Under the pieces are notes generated by a model. The model made no database searches. It was not told the origin of the DNA and saw only the letters and a list, made by a program, of their open reading frames with translations. This document shows, piece after piece, positions 36,564-48,780 of a DNA stretch of 64,000 nt. Position numbers and translations under genes: made by a program. Where the stretch lies: positions 31,689,223-31,753,222 of the forward strand of contig CM038907.1 of assembly GCA_021904315.1 (NCBI GenBank). The letters run 5' to 3'. Positions within the stretch are counted from its first letter, which is position 1. Each line of letters starts with the position of its first letter. This DNA is from Sphagnum magellanicum (taxonomy: Eukaryota > Streptophyta > Sphagnopsida > Sphagnales > Sphagnaceae).

Positions 36564-37332
36564 TACTTATTTCTTGCACACATATTTTCCATGAACAACC
36601 TTTGCACACATAAGAACTAATATTGTTCTCACACATTCATTCTCCTTCTTTCCTCTTTTTCCCCACACAAGATACTCTTCTTTCCCTTAGTAAGCCTCCA
36701 TGACCTTCCTTGAGCTTGTTCCCCTTGTCCAATGGAAGCTTCAAAATCTTTCCCTCCAATCAATGGCCCCCTCATCCTTCAAGAGCCAATGAGAATTGAG
36801 AATGATTTGCCCTCCAATTGATTTTAGGATGAGAATTCTTGGGCCCAATGAGACACAAAAAATATTCCATCTTCCAATCAAATAGGATGACAATCCTCAT
36901 GACTAATGGGATTGGAGGACTCATCCTTTCCCTTATCTTGGATATCTTGATGAGGTTCTTGAGCTTGATCCTTATCCTATCCATCCATTGACCTTCACAT
37001 CCTACTTCTTCATCTTAATTATTCAAGTAACTAATTACTAGGACAATCTATCGGTAGTAACAAGTAAACATCCTTGAGTCCTTACTTGATTAAATCAATT
37101 CAATGGTTAAAGTAACATCCCCGCATACCTCTAGATCCATCGTCAAAATTAAGGTTCGATGACTCCATTAGATCAAGGATGTTCGAGTTTTCATGAGGTT
37201 CCGCCGTCACTCCCACACCTTATGCCTACCCTAATTTGTTAAATAAAAGAACCTCAACCCCTTCTGAACGCAAGTACCACATTGTCTTTACTACCTTCTT
37301 TGTTTTTTGTTGATGCAGGTGAGCATTTAGTC
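36564..37332. other. Moderately GC-rich spacer, possibly part of an old retroelement
   Basis: C- and T-rich on the plus strand with repeated words such as 'ccaatcaa', 'ccaattga' and 'atgagaatt'. No coding signature. It sits between the tandem duplication and a small reading frame and may belong with them to one element, but no termini were found. Confidence 0.35.
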
Positions 37333-37745
37333 ATGGCGGATGATGTCGTTACGCCCTCGAATCCTCCAGTTTCACTAATAGAAAGGGAAGAGCTTGAAGA
37401 AGCACCGCTTGACGTGAAGGTCTCTCAACGGTCGGCGAAAAAGAACCGTCCAAAAGAATGGTGCGCATTCGAGTTGATCATTCGGCATGGGATCGTCGAT
37501 TGTCTCCTAACCCACATGCTTTAACAATCTATTTAGAATTTTTTCCTGCTTGTGCAGTCGCACCAGAAAGGTTTGAAGAATGTCAATGTGAAGACGACGA
37601 TGTTCATTTTCATTGTCGAACTTGGGTTCCTGGTGATGGCCATTATCGTTGGTTGCAAGGCCCAATCAATCCCCTTCCCATGGAGCATCGAGCCGAATAC
37701 TTAACTCGCACCATTTGTCACATTCTGGAGTTTTTCCAATTGTGA
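37333..37745 (+). pseudogene. Unrecognised reading frame with an apparent frameshift
   Basis: A frame starting MADDVVTPSNPPVSLIEREE (37333) runs to 37524. A second frame overlaps it from 37458 and continues MVRIRVDHSAWDRRLSPNP to a stop at 37745, including CQCEDDDVHFHCRTW and GDGHYRWLQGPINPLPMEHR. Base composition and residue use look coding in both parts, and the change of frame falls about 37455-37475, so one protein of about 135 residues seems to be split by an indel. I do not recognise the family. It could be a mobile-element protein or a captured gene piece. Confidence 0.4.
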
Positions 37746-40050
37746 TCTATCCCCTTAAAGTTGTTTACTAAGTTGTAATTCACCTGAGGCCACTCAAATG
37801 CAAATGTTAATACCTAAGTTTGATTTTGATTCTATTTAAAAGTCTGATAGAAGTGAAAACTAAATAAAGATGTATTAGGACTGCATCTTAGAAATCTCTC
37901 AAGTACATCATTTGTGCCTAGAGATTATTCTACATACTAACTTAATATTGTCATGGCGAAATGTTATTACTAATCATGGGCTTGTATTCCCAATATATCA
38001 ATAAACCACATCTAATTCTACAACCCCTTTCCCTTCTCTACAACATAAAAGGATAATGCACTTAAAAGGTTTACTAGGTCCTAAAATTAACTAAGCTTTG
38101 CATCAATTTAAATAAAAGAATCTTCTACGCTGAAATATCCAAAGGCTAATTCAACTTTTAATAATTATTACTTGGAGGTTTATCAGGATTCAAATCATTA
38201 ATACTAAAGAAAATTATGGAACTAAAGCTTAACAATTTGTGGTATTGTAATCCATGGCTCACACTTGGTAATTCAATTGAATGTTTCATCCACAAGTGAC
38301 TCATAACTTGTTTGAAAGGATGGTGTACTAGTAGGTGTTAGGTCATGCAATCCTTTGATTACATAATAATTAGTATTGTCCAACCTATAAACCTAGGGGA
38401 CAAATAATGGGGTAACTTATTACAATGAAATTGAATTTTATCTTATATTAAATTTACACCTATAGTTAAAAAGTTTAGTGTTAGGTGTCCTAACATTAGG
38501 GTTTAAAAAAAATGTGCCATGTGGTAGGTTTTAACATAGGTTAATGCTAACCCTAACCATATCGACATTCACATCAAAAAGTTAAAAATAACAAATCATT
38601 AATTTAGCCTCACATTTTCATACTTAAAGTTTTTTTTATTAATATATGAAAATCACAACAAATAGGATAGGTGCATCCTCTCTATGAAGAACCAAAGTGA
38701 CACAAACGAAATCCTTATAAGGAATGGATTAATTAATGAAGTTCACATTTGTTGATTTCATTTCACAACTTGTTCCATGGGCTTTTTCTATCGTTTCATT
38801 CTTTTCTTTTCTTTTCACTTTGGGCTTCACTACTAATTTAGTTTACTATTTTCATTTCACTTTTGTTTTCATTTTTGCTTTAGATGTTTCTATCAAATTG
38901 AATTGATGCTAGAATAAATCAGCCCATCACCAATCACTTGCCTATGACCAAACATTATTTATACCTTCATCGTATGTGCTTCATTTTGAGTGATTTCAAA
39001 TGTTATGGGAGTGCTATTTCAAGCTTTAAAAATCATCTTTGAAATGCAAAGGAAAAAGATGAATGGATAAATAACAAGAAGAGAAATCAACTTTTTAATT
39101 TACAAAACATGTTTTTTTTCCCTTTCTCTTAGGACTTATGTTACTTTCAAACCTCATAACTTTCTTATTTTTTATTCATTTTAAATGATTTAAAATGCTA
39201 TATGGTGCCATTTGAAGTTCTACAAACCATATTTGAACTCTAATAACAACAAAGCAACATACAAGGAATGTTTTAGGTGCTTGGGAATCGGCCTTTGTAA
39301 TGTTCGGTGATTTGTTTTTTTGAATTTTTAACCCTTTTTACTTTGGGGGGCTATAATTTTCTTAGTTTTAATCTATTTTCGACAATTATTAATGTGTCAA
39401 ATACGCCAAGAAAAGAGGTTCAAGTTTTGTTTGGACATTAGAAACAATGGAACCTTTCCATTGAATCCGATCTACCTTGAGTGCTTAAGTGTTTGATCTT
39501 CAACCAGTCTACCCCATTATTTTAATTGTATGTTTCTCATTTCAAACCCAATTTTGTTACATTGTGAACTTTGTTCGTTGTAAGTTTAATTTGTTGCATT
39601 TATTTTATTTTTCTTTCCTTGAACTTTTTTCATGTTGGTTTTGTCTTATTGTCATGGATGACCAACATGTTTTTTTAATTGGGTGTTTCATCAATTTCAT
39701 TGAGTTCCTTCAACTTCTTTTTAATACATCTTTTTAATATAGAAGCCAACATTTGACTATTGAACTTGGAGGGACGTTAGTCTGCAAACAAATTCATATT
39801 TCCCTAATGCATTTCTGTAGCTTTTTCATTGCATGTTCATTATCTCTCAGTAGCTAAGTTCAAACCTTGGTCGCTAGGTAAAGCCCACAATGACCACTTA
39901 GTTTTTTAAATGTATCACAACATAATATGATGAAAGAGGTGGGTAAAGAATTTTAGGATGAGCTAAGCTAATCTATTTGTTATTGTCGAGAAATTGAAAT
40001 TGTTGCTTACAAAACAAGACACTAAATATTGTAAAACTATTCATGTTGAA
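37746..40050. other. AT-rich spacer, no gene seen
   Basis: No supported frame. The hydrophobic frame at 39489-39737 comes from T-rich DNA and has no family signature. Confidence 0.55.
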
Positions 40051-40069
40051 ATTTGAATAATTTGTATAA

Positions 40070-40500
40070 TTTACAGCTTGCTCAAGGGGTTAATCTTCTA
40101 ATTATTCATGAATTGTTTGACATTGGTAGATCTAATGTTTTTTTGGTGCTTCATGAGGAGGTGAATGATATGAATGTTGTGTATAAGTTTGTCATTGGTT
40201 GGTTAACTAGTGCAAGCAAACTCATCATTAAGTAATAATTCAAAAGGTTGTGTGGAATGCTTTGTGTTCAAAGAACCATTGATGGAACCCACATTGCTAT
40301 AGCAAAGTCCATTGGGGCTTTGTAAACTATTGCTTTATTGTTATCTCAAAACAATTGGCTATTACATTGTAGCTTACACAAAGCTAGATTGCAATAAGAT
40401 CATGTTCACATATGTGTCTATGGGTTTACCTTGTTCGTTGAATGATTCTCCAGTCTTGAGAAAATGTCTTTATATTGACATGCACACTACAAAAGCTTGA
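40070..40500 (+). mobile_element. Broken PIF/Harbinger transposase
   Basis: Three pieces match the DDE nuclease of PIF/Harbinger elements. First, GVNLLIIHELFDIGRSNVFL and LHEEVNDMNVVYKFVIGW (40090-40200). Second, in another frame, RTIDGTHIAIAKS (40272-40310), which holds the first catalytic Asp. Third, after a further shift, YLKTIGYYIVAYTKLDCNKI and VSMGLPCSLNDSPVLRK (40340-40470), which holds the second Asp. Frameshifts and stops between them, and loss of the rest, make it inactive. Termini were not found. Confidence 0.75.
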
Positions 40501-42037
40501 TATTAAATTTAGTTATGGTTTCTATGAAGATATAGTTCCTTATCCATGGAACAAATAATTCAATTTTGGTCCCACAAAACCATTCAACTTAACATTTTTA
40601 TTTGTATAACCAAAACCCATATAATATGTTCATACTGAAACCAAGAAGGCTTCAAGAACATGTTATATATTCAAGGTCATCAAAATGTCAGGTTTTGTTG
40701 GTCAAGACAAGATGATTATGATCATATCAAGCAAGGCCACTAACTTCTTGAGCTCTTAAACTCCTAGAAGATGGATTGTCAACACCTTCTCCACTGGGAT
40801 CCCACAAGTAAAAGAGTTCTCCACACAGTCCCTCGTTCTCTATTTACTGCAGGTGCCATCAATGTTCAAAGTTCAAACCAATGTTCAGTTCTGATCCTCA
40901 CCTCTGCCAGTGGCATAATTGTCGAACATAGGTTTGAGATGCACAGCTTGGAACATCAGCCATAGGTTACACCTGTGCAACACAGTAAGAATATCAAGGT
41001 TTCCACCTTACCATAACCCTTTGAACCAACACCATTTTCAGCAAATTTTCACATCTGCAAAACAACCCGCTCATGCAACAGAAAAGAAATGCCTTTTGTG
41101 AACCTTCCCCCACAGTATGTCAAAGACTCTAATCAAATTCTGGTGAGTACCACATGAAGTTGACAGTAGCACACCAAAACACTCTTTCAACACAGATTCA
41201 GCGGACTCTATGGAGTGGCATATCATCATTGCTTCTAGATAGGGTTTGTGGCTCAAATGATACCAAGGACATGGAACATACTGTCTCACAGAATTTGAGC
41301 TAATTTCTATTTGTTTTTGCGCATTAAGTGGAGGAGATTCAGACAATACAACTAGTTACAAAACTAGCATAAGGGGATCAAGAGATTTAGCATCTTACAG
41401 AGAACACAGGGGAACCACCAAACTGAAAGGAAAAATCAACCAAGAGAGATTCCATTAGTCAAAAGTGGACCCCGAGGTTAAATGCACCAAAGACATATTA
41501 CCCACCAAGCCAGCAGAGCAAAATTGAACAAATCGGTTTCTGATGTGAAGTTTAAAGGCTTGTGTCCTCCAATCTAAAGAACAATAACAGGAGCTACAGC
41601 ATCCATTTAGTAGTACTGAAATGAAGAAAAGAACATGACATGTAACATATAACCAAGCTGCTTGCAAAAGAAATTTGATTCTAGACTATTACCTAACACA
41701 CTTGCCCAAAAGTTTGTGCCTCCTATGTACATGTGCAATATCTCATACACATCTCATATGAATTCAGGATGATGAACTCATCCATGAACTGCCTACTACC
41801 GCACCCTAGTGAGAAATTTGTTTTTTTCAATATCCTTCTGCATTCCAGAATGGTGTAGATGTGAAATGAGCACCTTTCATAATACCTGCAAATTCTACAA
41901 CAATGAAGAATATTCCAAGAGATGGAACTGCAAGAAGAATCAAACACTAGATGGACAAAATGTGTGGAAGCCAATACTTACTAACTCCTAGAAGAGCTAT
42001 TATTCACAGCAGATAAATTGATCTCTGGACAAGGCAG
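40501..42037. other. Flank beyond the LRAT-domain gene, no gene seen
   Basis: From about 40750 the composition is close to that of gene introns and UTRs; the near part is probably the 3' untranslated region of the LRAT-domain gene. Open frames at 41071-41346, 41455-41667 and 41723-41974 (minus) show no family motif and no convincing splice links. Confidence 0.45.
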
Positions 42038-42989
42038 TCATGCTGTCACATTGGGTTGCTCTGCTATTGTGGCATTGGGTTGCTCTGCTACTGTGGACGA
42101 GCCAACGTGGACAGCCAAATCTTCGACTGCAACCTTGGCCACATCTCTGCGAACTCCAATATCAGCTGCATACCGGCTGAAACAATACACACCAACAGTC
42201 ACAGCTGCAAATCCCCATGGACTTGTCATAACAAAGCGCAAGGGAGTTGAGACCACTGCAGCCAGGGGAGCCCCAAGAAATGATGCGGCTTGTCCACTGC
42301 GACCAATCATGTTGCGATCCTCCACCAATAGACCTGTCTTGCAATAGATGGCAAAGTCTTCACAGTTGTTACGGAAGATGTGATAACAACCAAACCCATT
42401 GTCAAGCAAATACTTCGCTCGGTGCAGCACAAGCTCTTTGTCATCAGATAGGGCGAACGTGCATGTGCCACCCCGTGCTTTGAGCAGAAACGTCACTGGA
42501 TCAATATCATATTCAAAGCGGTAAAGAGGACCTCCAAGGAGAAAGCAGTCCAGGCAAGAGAGGAGTACACCACTGCTGTTTGCTTGCATTCCACACTTTT
42601 CACACATCTCAAAACTTGCTGTTGGCCTTGAGCTCACTAGAAACACGTCGAAGATTGTGCCTGTGCCCAGTTCCTCATCTCGGCCCCGTGTAAAATGAAT
42701 GACTTGGTCATCTCCTGCATATATGCCTGTAAATCACACAAGAAACAAAAAAAAAACACACACACACACACATTTTGCATTATTGCTTCGGCCAATTTCT
42801 TTTCAACCAATTGTCATAGTGCGGCCAACAAAGAGGAGGTAAAGAACACGAACCATGGTGCGCATACGTATAAGCAGAACGCCACGAGTAGATGTGGTCA
42901 CCAGGAAGAACTTGGCTCTTGCTCACCCTGTTGGACAAAACCCCCATGATCATCTTCCCTGGAGCAAAACCGGCGTTCTTGCTTGCCAT
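42038..42989 (-). CDS. LRAT/NC-domain protein, 2 exons
   Basis: A member of the plant NC-domain group of the lecithin:retinol acyltransferase-like (NlpC/P60-related) superfamily, thiol acyltransferase or lipase-like folds. Exons 42989-42854 and 42726-42038 join in frame (codon G|GC) to 274 residues. The ATG at 42947 (MGVLSNRV, 260 residues) matches where relatives usually begin and may be the true start; 42953 is also possible. Candidate catalytic residues are His32 in PGDHIYSW, the HHG histidine at 44-45 in TYAHHGIYAG, and Cys167 in RNNCEDFA. A Cys-rich stretch at 87-106 (CEKCG, CLDC) and a hydrophobic segment near 205-225 ([19 protein letters not shown]), possibly membrane-associated, are also seen. 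The C-terminus has a short repeat (AEQPNAT, AEQPNVT). Substrate unknown. Confidence 0.85.
42757..42772. repeat. (CA)8 microsatellite in the LRAT-gene intron
   Basis: A perfect CA repeat directly beside an A-run, within the single intron and about 30 bp from its splice acceptor; on the gene strand it is a TG repeat followed by a T-tract. Confidence 0.9.
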
Positions 42990-43136
42990 TTGTGCAACCC
43001 AGAAAACCTCTTGAGAGCGTCCCTTTTTTTTCCTTTCTTTCAAAACAAACAAGCTCATCCAATCTCAGACAAATCTTTCCAAGAAATCCCAAAACCCATC
43101 ATCAATCCCAGCGAGGGAGACATACAGAGAGAACGA

Positions 43137-43148
43137 CCCCCCCCCCCC
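43137..43148 (-). repeat. Run of 12 C (12 G on the gene strand) in the LRAT-gene leader
   Basis: Homopolymer about 150-190 bp before the possible start codons, likely in the 5' leader or promoter. Length may be unreliable in the assembly. Confidence 0.8.
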
Positions 43149-43366
43149 ATTGCCCTAAAACACCCCAATTGCGCAAACTCCTTGCTTGAAAACACACAAT
43201 TTTTTTGTACTAGCGTGTGCGCAACAAACTTCTCTTGCTTCGCTCTGATTTCCGCTGTCGCATTTCCTCGTCTTCACGCTTCGATGCAGCACCCTAGATC
43301 GCGGAATCCTAACGCGGGGTGCGCGCCCTCAGCACGCGGGAGCGGGAAGCACCAGGTCGGTCGCAC

Positions 43367-43732
43367 GGTTGGGCGGGTATTTTGATTTGAGTATATCCTC
43401 CGGGTAAGGGTATACGGGGCTCCAAAAATCGATTCGAATAAGGGTTGGTTTTTTTTCTTTTTTTAATTTCCAAAGTTTACCATGCGGGTATATGCGGGTA
43501 AAAATGAAAATTCTCAAACCTAGTTGAAAGGTTCTCAGCCCGGGTAAGGGTAAATCTGAATATATATATCAAATGAATAAAATAAATGTTAGGTATATAA
43601 AAATTATTTACAACTTGGGTAAGGTAATCAAAGGGTAATTAAAAAATTGTCGAATGGGTAAGGTAAACATTTACCTTTTTATATACCCATGGGTATATGT
43701 GAACAATAAATTTGCCCACCCAACACTAATTG
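43367..43732. mobile_element. MITE-like element with GGGTA motifs upstream of the LRAT-domain gene
   Basis: The left end 'cacggttgggcgggtattt' and the reverse complement of the right end 'tagtgttgggtgggcaaattt' form imperfect terminal repeats. The interior repeats GGGTAAGGGTA-like words about eight times and has a palindrome 'tatacccatgggtata' (43681-43696). No transposase is encoded. hAT-type MITEs with GGGCGGGTA ends are known in plants. An 8-bp target duplication was not seen, so the exact ends are open. Confidence 0.5.
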
Positions 43733-46700
43733 GTACCTTAGGACTCCATAACTAAAACCCTTTTCACACCTTTCACAAACTTCTCCCATTTTGCACTCAA
43801 ATAGGAGAAAAACAATTATTGAAAATTTGACACTTTTGCCAAAACACCAAATTTTCTTGGAAGTTTAATTTAAGAATTTGTCTTGGAAATTTTGTACAAT
43901 TCACATATTTTCACCATAAACACAATTGGGGTTACTAGAACAATTTGTAGTGCACGAGACAACAAGAATCCTCAAGTCATTATTTTTTTTAAAACCATCA
44001 AAGTCATATATTTATTTCACTATGAGAAATCATGTTTGTAATGAGAAATCTCATTACCTTGCAAATAGACGACGTTTGATGCAACTACTATGCAGTTATG
44101 TTGCATTTGTTCTATGAAAACATGCGACATTTAAAAATAGAATGTCATATTAGAAATTCATAAATTTTATGATAGTTAAATTAGTTGCAAATTAAGTGGA
44201 CACCTAAACCCTAAACCCTAACACCTCATGTAATATACAAGGTTTAAATACATCTCATATATATGATTGTGCTCAACACATTTTGATTTTGTGGGCAAGA
44301 TTCACAAGAATCATCAAAAGCACCTACCCTACAACAACTGTAGAGTCTTAACACATACAATTATGTCACATGTATGCATTGCCACCATCTTAACACATAC
44401 GATTATGCCACATGTATGCATTGCCACCGTGATAATCACCAGTTAATGCCATGACAATGATTAGTTAGCATATTCAATTATGTTGTTCCTTATAATACAA
44501 CTAGTTATCAAATTAGTTTATCACTATATAGACATTACTGTTCCATTATTGTAAAATTGTAATTCAATTATGATATGACTAGCCATCAACTTTGTTGCAA
44601 CCTAGAATATATATCATATCAACTATACACTAGATAACTAATGGAAAATGTAATTTTGAAATGAGATTCAAACAATGGAAACACCAATGTATTACTAATT
44701 TGTACATGGAAATCCTCCATAATAAATCTCAAACTCTTTTGATTTGAAGTATGAAAAAAATTGTTCACTAAGACCATACTACCATGCAACTATATGTCTA
44801 TGCAATTGATGTATAATTAAATTTCAATTACTTACACAAATTTGGATATACAAGGGCATGTGACAAATGGTTGTAGTTCTGAGTAAATTATGGGATTTAC
44901 ATCTACAGTTATTATGCATTTGTGACAAATGTCAAAAAATGTAAATGATGGATAAGGAGATGGTTGTTCTCTTTAAATTTAAGTTGGTTTCTTGTGAAGC
45001 AACTAAAAGAAATGTTATACAACATTCTTTTGCATTTTTGGTTATTAGTTCAAATAATGAAATGTTCAAGTTTCATTTATTTATGAATCATTTGATAACT
45101 TGCAATGAAAACATTTAATTTTGTGTTCATTTTTTTGTTTGAGAAAAAAATATTTACTCATTTATTTGAATGAACCATCAAAATCTTATTCTTGATAATT
45201 ATGTGAAGTTATAACATCCTTTTTTGTGTGTGTAATGAATGAAAATATTCAAAATATTGTTTTGTGCATTTGCAATATCATTCATTATTTTTGGGATTAA
45301 GAATATTATGTTGTTAGGTTGTTAGTTTTTACACAACTAAAATGAATAATTGATTATGAACTTTTGATGGTGCAAGTACCAAAGCATCCAAGTTTCATAG
45401 ATTTTTATGTTAAGACATTGGAAACAAAAATAACTTTACATATACATGTAACAAAATTCAAAACCAATGTACTGCAATTTTAGTTGACATTTTATTTTGA
45501 ATTTAGATGGTTTTTTGTAAATGTAAAACTTATAGTTTAGTCATTGTATGGCTATGGCATGTGTTGTTTATATTTCATTTCAATGATAAATTAATGATGA
45601 CACTATATGTTTGTTGTTTGTAAGTTCCATTATAGTTGAAATTATATGTAGACTATATGTATGTTATTTGTTAGTTTTGAATTATAGTTGTAAAAGATTT
45701 TGCCTTAGATTTAAAATATCAATATCAAATTAGAATTTCACATTGTGAAGTTACTTTTACATTGATATGCAAGCATCATTCCACATTTGGCAGTTATCAA
45801 GATGTAGCCCAACTTTTGAATAGAAACAAAATGGACCTCTTAGCCTTATATAACAATAAATATTAAATAGAATATTTGAAAGCAATAATTTTAACATGTT
45901 TTAATTTAACATTAGAAATGTAAATTCAATACATAAAATTTAAAGAAACCATGGATCACCCATTAAAATGTTCACATGAATATTATATTTTCCAACATTC
46001 AATATTAATATATACAATTATATTATCGGCAAAAAATGCTTTTCATTATTTAATAATATGCAATGGAATGTGTTTCACAAAGAAAAATTATTATCATCAA
46101 TTACAACATGCACAAAATAAAACCATCCATAAATAGACATTTATTAAAAAATAATTCCATCAACAAATTGATATATGACAATTTCAAATCAAACTAAACT
46201 AATTGAATTTAAGTTGTAACATAATGCTATTGGAAAAATCCATTAATGACAAAAAAATAATAATTCAATAATGAATTAGTTACAAGTTGGTTACAATGGA
46301 CGTCAATAGATTTGTTTATCGATGGATGACTGAAAATTCACTTGTAAACAGTTTGTGTGAAAAACCTATGTGAACACCTTTGTTGCACAAAGTTCCAAAG
46401 AGTTGCACATATTTTTAATAAATATATGCATTTCCATATACAATGAAATGTGTCCAATGCAAATTTGATAATTCATTTCACATTGTAAAAATATTTGATG
46501 TGTCAATGATCATTACAACTCAAAATAATAATTACAAGCCCAGTTACAAATCCCTTATTTTTTCATAGTGTTTGTGTTTAAAAAATATATATTCAATGGG
46601 CCTGCTTATAATGCAACAAATAAAACATATCAAAATCCATGAAATTTTCATTTTGAGAAAAAGTTAGTTAAAATTTGTAAAAAAAATCTTTAACTGCTAA

Positions 46701-46740
46701 TAGTTCATCAACATTTTGCATTTATTTGCATATATCTTGT
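43733..46740. other. AT-rich spacer, no gene seen
   Basis: Very AT-rich with only short frames. It holds a small telomere-like run 'cctaaaccctaaaccctaac' (about 44204-44222) and a 42-bp tandem duplication (listed separately). Confidence 0.6.
44347..44430. repeat. Tandem duplication, period 42 bp
   Basis: 'cttaacacatac' at 44347 and again at 44389, each followed by 'attatg', 'cacatgtatgcattgccacc'. Two nearly identical copies, so a fairly recent duplication. Confidence 0.85.
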
Positions 46741-47235
46741 GTATAATTTGGCCTCTACCATTGGCCCAAGTGATAACTTGTTACCTAACTAATTTTTCCT
46801 TTCATAAATATTTTATTATAATTTTGTTGAGTTTTTAATGACAAAATTATTTTTCAATATTCAATTGACTCTTGCACCATAGCCTAAACATTACAAAACT
46901 ACATGTGTGCATTTCTATTCATCAAGGGTTTTCCAATGTCACCAAGAGCATGGTGAGAGGCACCATGGTTTGGGACATCTCATGAATGTGACAAACAAAT
47001 TACCTTCCTTAATGAAAATGAACTAGAGTGGCTTGTGTCATTAGCTCAATTGTGAACTCATCAAACAATATAAGAATGTACCCCAATTTCCTTTTAAAAA
47101 ATAAATTTTATTTTATCAAAATTTCTTTGGCAATACTCAATAACTCTTGCACCATAGGTTTAAACATTGGCCCAAATGTCTTCATGTTCAATGTTCTAAG
47201 AGATAAGTCTTTTCAAAAACCTTCATCAAAGCTCT
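46741..47235 (+). repeat. Dispersed repeat family, copy 1 (two sub-units)
   Basis: Shares three blocks with copies at 48340-48780 and 52565-53080. Block A is 'attggcccaagtg' (46760) and, diverged, 'attagctcaattgtgaac' (47040). Block B is 'atattcaattgactcttgca' followed by 'aaacattacaaaacta' (46857) and again 'ctcaataactcttgcacca' (47136). Block C is 'gagcatggtgagaggcac' then 'atggtttggga' (46946). Not coding. Confidence 0.6.
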
Positions 47236-48339
47236 AAAAGACATAATTAATGTAAAAGATGATACTATGAAAGGCAAATAGAAGGGCCAATATGATGAAA
47301 AGGCATTGATTGGTTGAAATGGCTCAAGTGGTATTGGCCAACGTCTTAAACAACCATGTACCTTGATCTTATAAATGTTGCCCCATGAATTAATCGTTGC
47401 AATTCCATGTTTTGCCTATTAATCCCATCTTATTTCATGTTGTTCATAAGTTTAATCCCTTACATGCTTCCCCACTAATCAATCTTTGTAATTATGTACT
47501 TCCCTTGTTAATCTCATATTAATTCACGTTTCCTTTGTTACTCCATTCTTTCTATAAAGCTAGGAAAAATATTTTGGTAGAACAATTTTGCGAACTTTTG
47601 TAATAAGGCATAACTAAAAATATGAAAACATTTGAAGAAAAAGAGACATTATTGAAATGAATTTCATACATGCCAAAAAAGGGTTCAATTTTGCATGAAT
47701 CTCAACCAAATTTCTATTGCAAAGGTAATAAATAGTGGGAGTGATCAAATAGATGAAAAGGTTATGTAATAAAATTAATTGGCAATAGAATCAAACATAA
47801 AGAGTTTTAAGATTTAAAAAAATTGTAAATAATATTTCAATATTCCTACAAACTATGTACAAATTTTTTAAAACTCACATTAGAATCTTCAAGTGGTGAT
47901 CTTTTCAAAAGAGCCTTAAAAATATGAAATTTTTTTGATGAAAACATTTAATAATCTAAGTTTTAAATACTAATTTGAAAGTTGCAAATAGTTAGATTAT
48001 CAAATATCAATACCAAATCATCAAAGAGGTGAGATTTGATAATCAATTTGGTAATTTGAAAATAGAATACTCAAAAAATTCATTAAATATTATAAAAAAA
48101 TTTATTTTTGGAAAGATTATTTAAACATGACATATTTTGGGGTAGATTCTTTAAACATATATTTACACAATAGAATAATGCAACATTTTTAGGTCATAAA
48201 AATGTTTTAATGATTTTCTCAACTTACAAATGGAATATTATCAAAATATTCCCAAGATAAGTGTGTGGGTGTGGCTCCTATTAATGACATGACTACACCT
48301 AATATTATTTTAAAATTGTCCTTTTAACATTCTCCATAA
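47236..48339. other. AT-rich spacer, no gene seen
   Basis: Only short frames. One phrase, 'aatggctcaagtggtattgg' near 47319, resembles block A of the repeat family but the surroundings do not. Confidence 0.5.
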
Positions 48340-48780
48340 TGTTAAAAATGGCATGTGTTATTAGCCCAAGTGGGAACATTACCCTAACTATAAGGAATTG
48401 TGACAACATCATTTTAATAAATTTATAATGAAAACAAATTATTCAAAATTCAATATTTCCCACACCTTAAGTCTAAAATTTACAAAATCACCTCCATTAA
48501 ACCAAATTCATTGAGGGCTTTCCAACATTACTAAGAATGAACCCTAATTATTATTTTTAAATAATTTTTAATTTTATTGAATTTTCAATCACAAAATTAC
48601 CTGATATTCAATAACTCTAACATTGTAGGTTGAAACATTATATCTAAAACCACCTTAACACACCCCTATTCATTAACATTTTCCACATTTGATACCAAAA
48701 GCATGGCAAGAAGCATGATGGTTTGGGAGATTTCAATGTGACAAACAAAACATAACAAATTACCTTCCACAATAAATAGA
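48340..48780 (+). repeat. Dispersed repeat family, copy 2
   Basis: Block A 'attagcccaagtgggaac' (48360), a block B variant 'attcaatatttcccacacct' (48449), block B 'ttcaataactctaac' (48608) and block C 'aaaagcatggcaagaagcat' with 'atggtttgggaga' (48697-48731), then 'gtgacaaacaaa' as in copy 1. Confidence 0.6.

Noticed and set aside
39850-39900. B-box-like 'gttcaaacctt' suggesting a tRNA or SINE
   Set aside because: No matching A box at the proper distance and no cloverleaf.
41071-41346. 91-residue frame (minus) as an extra exon of the LRAT-domain gene
   Set aside because: The gene already ends with a stop at 42038 at a normal family length; no motif in the frame.
42018-42483. Plus-strand frames opposite the LRAT-domain exon
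   Set aside because: Shadows of the minus-strand gene with no motif of their own.
44204-44222. Telomere-like CCCTAAA repeats
   Set aside because: Under three units; common by chance in plant DNA and not evidence of a chromosome end or fusion.
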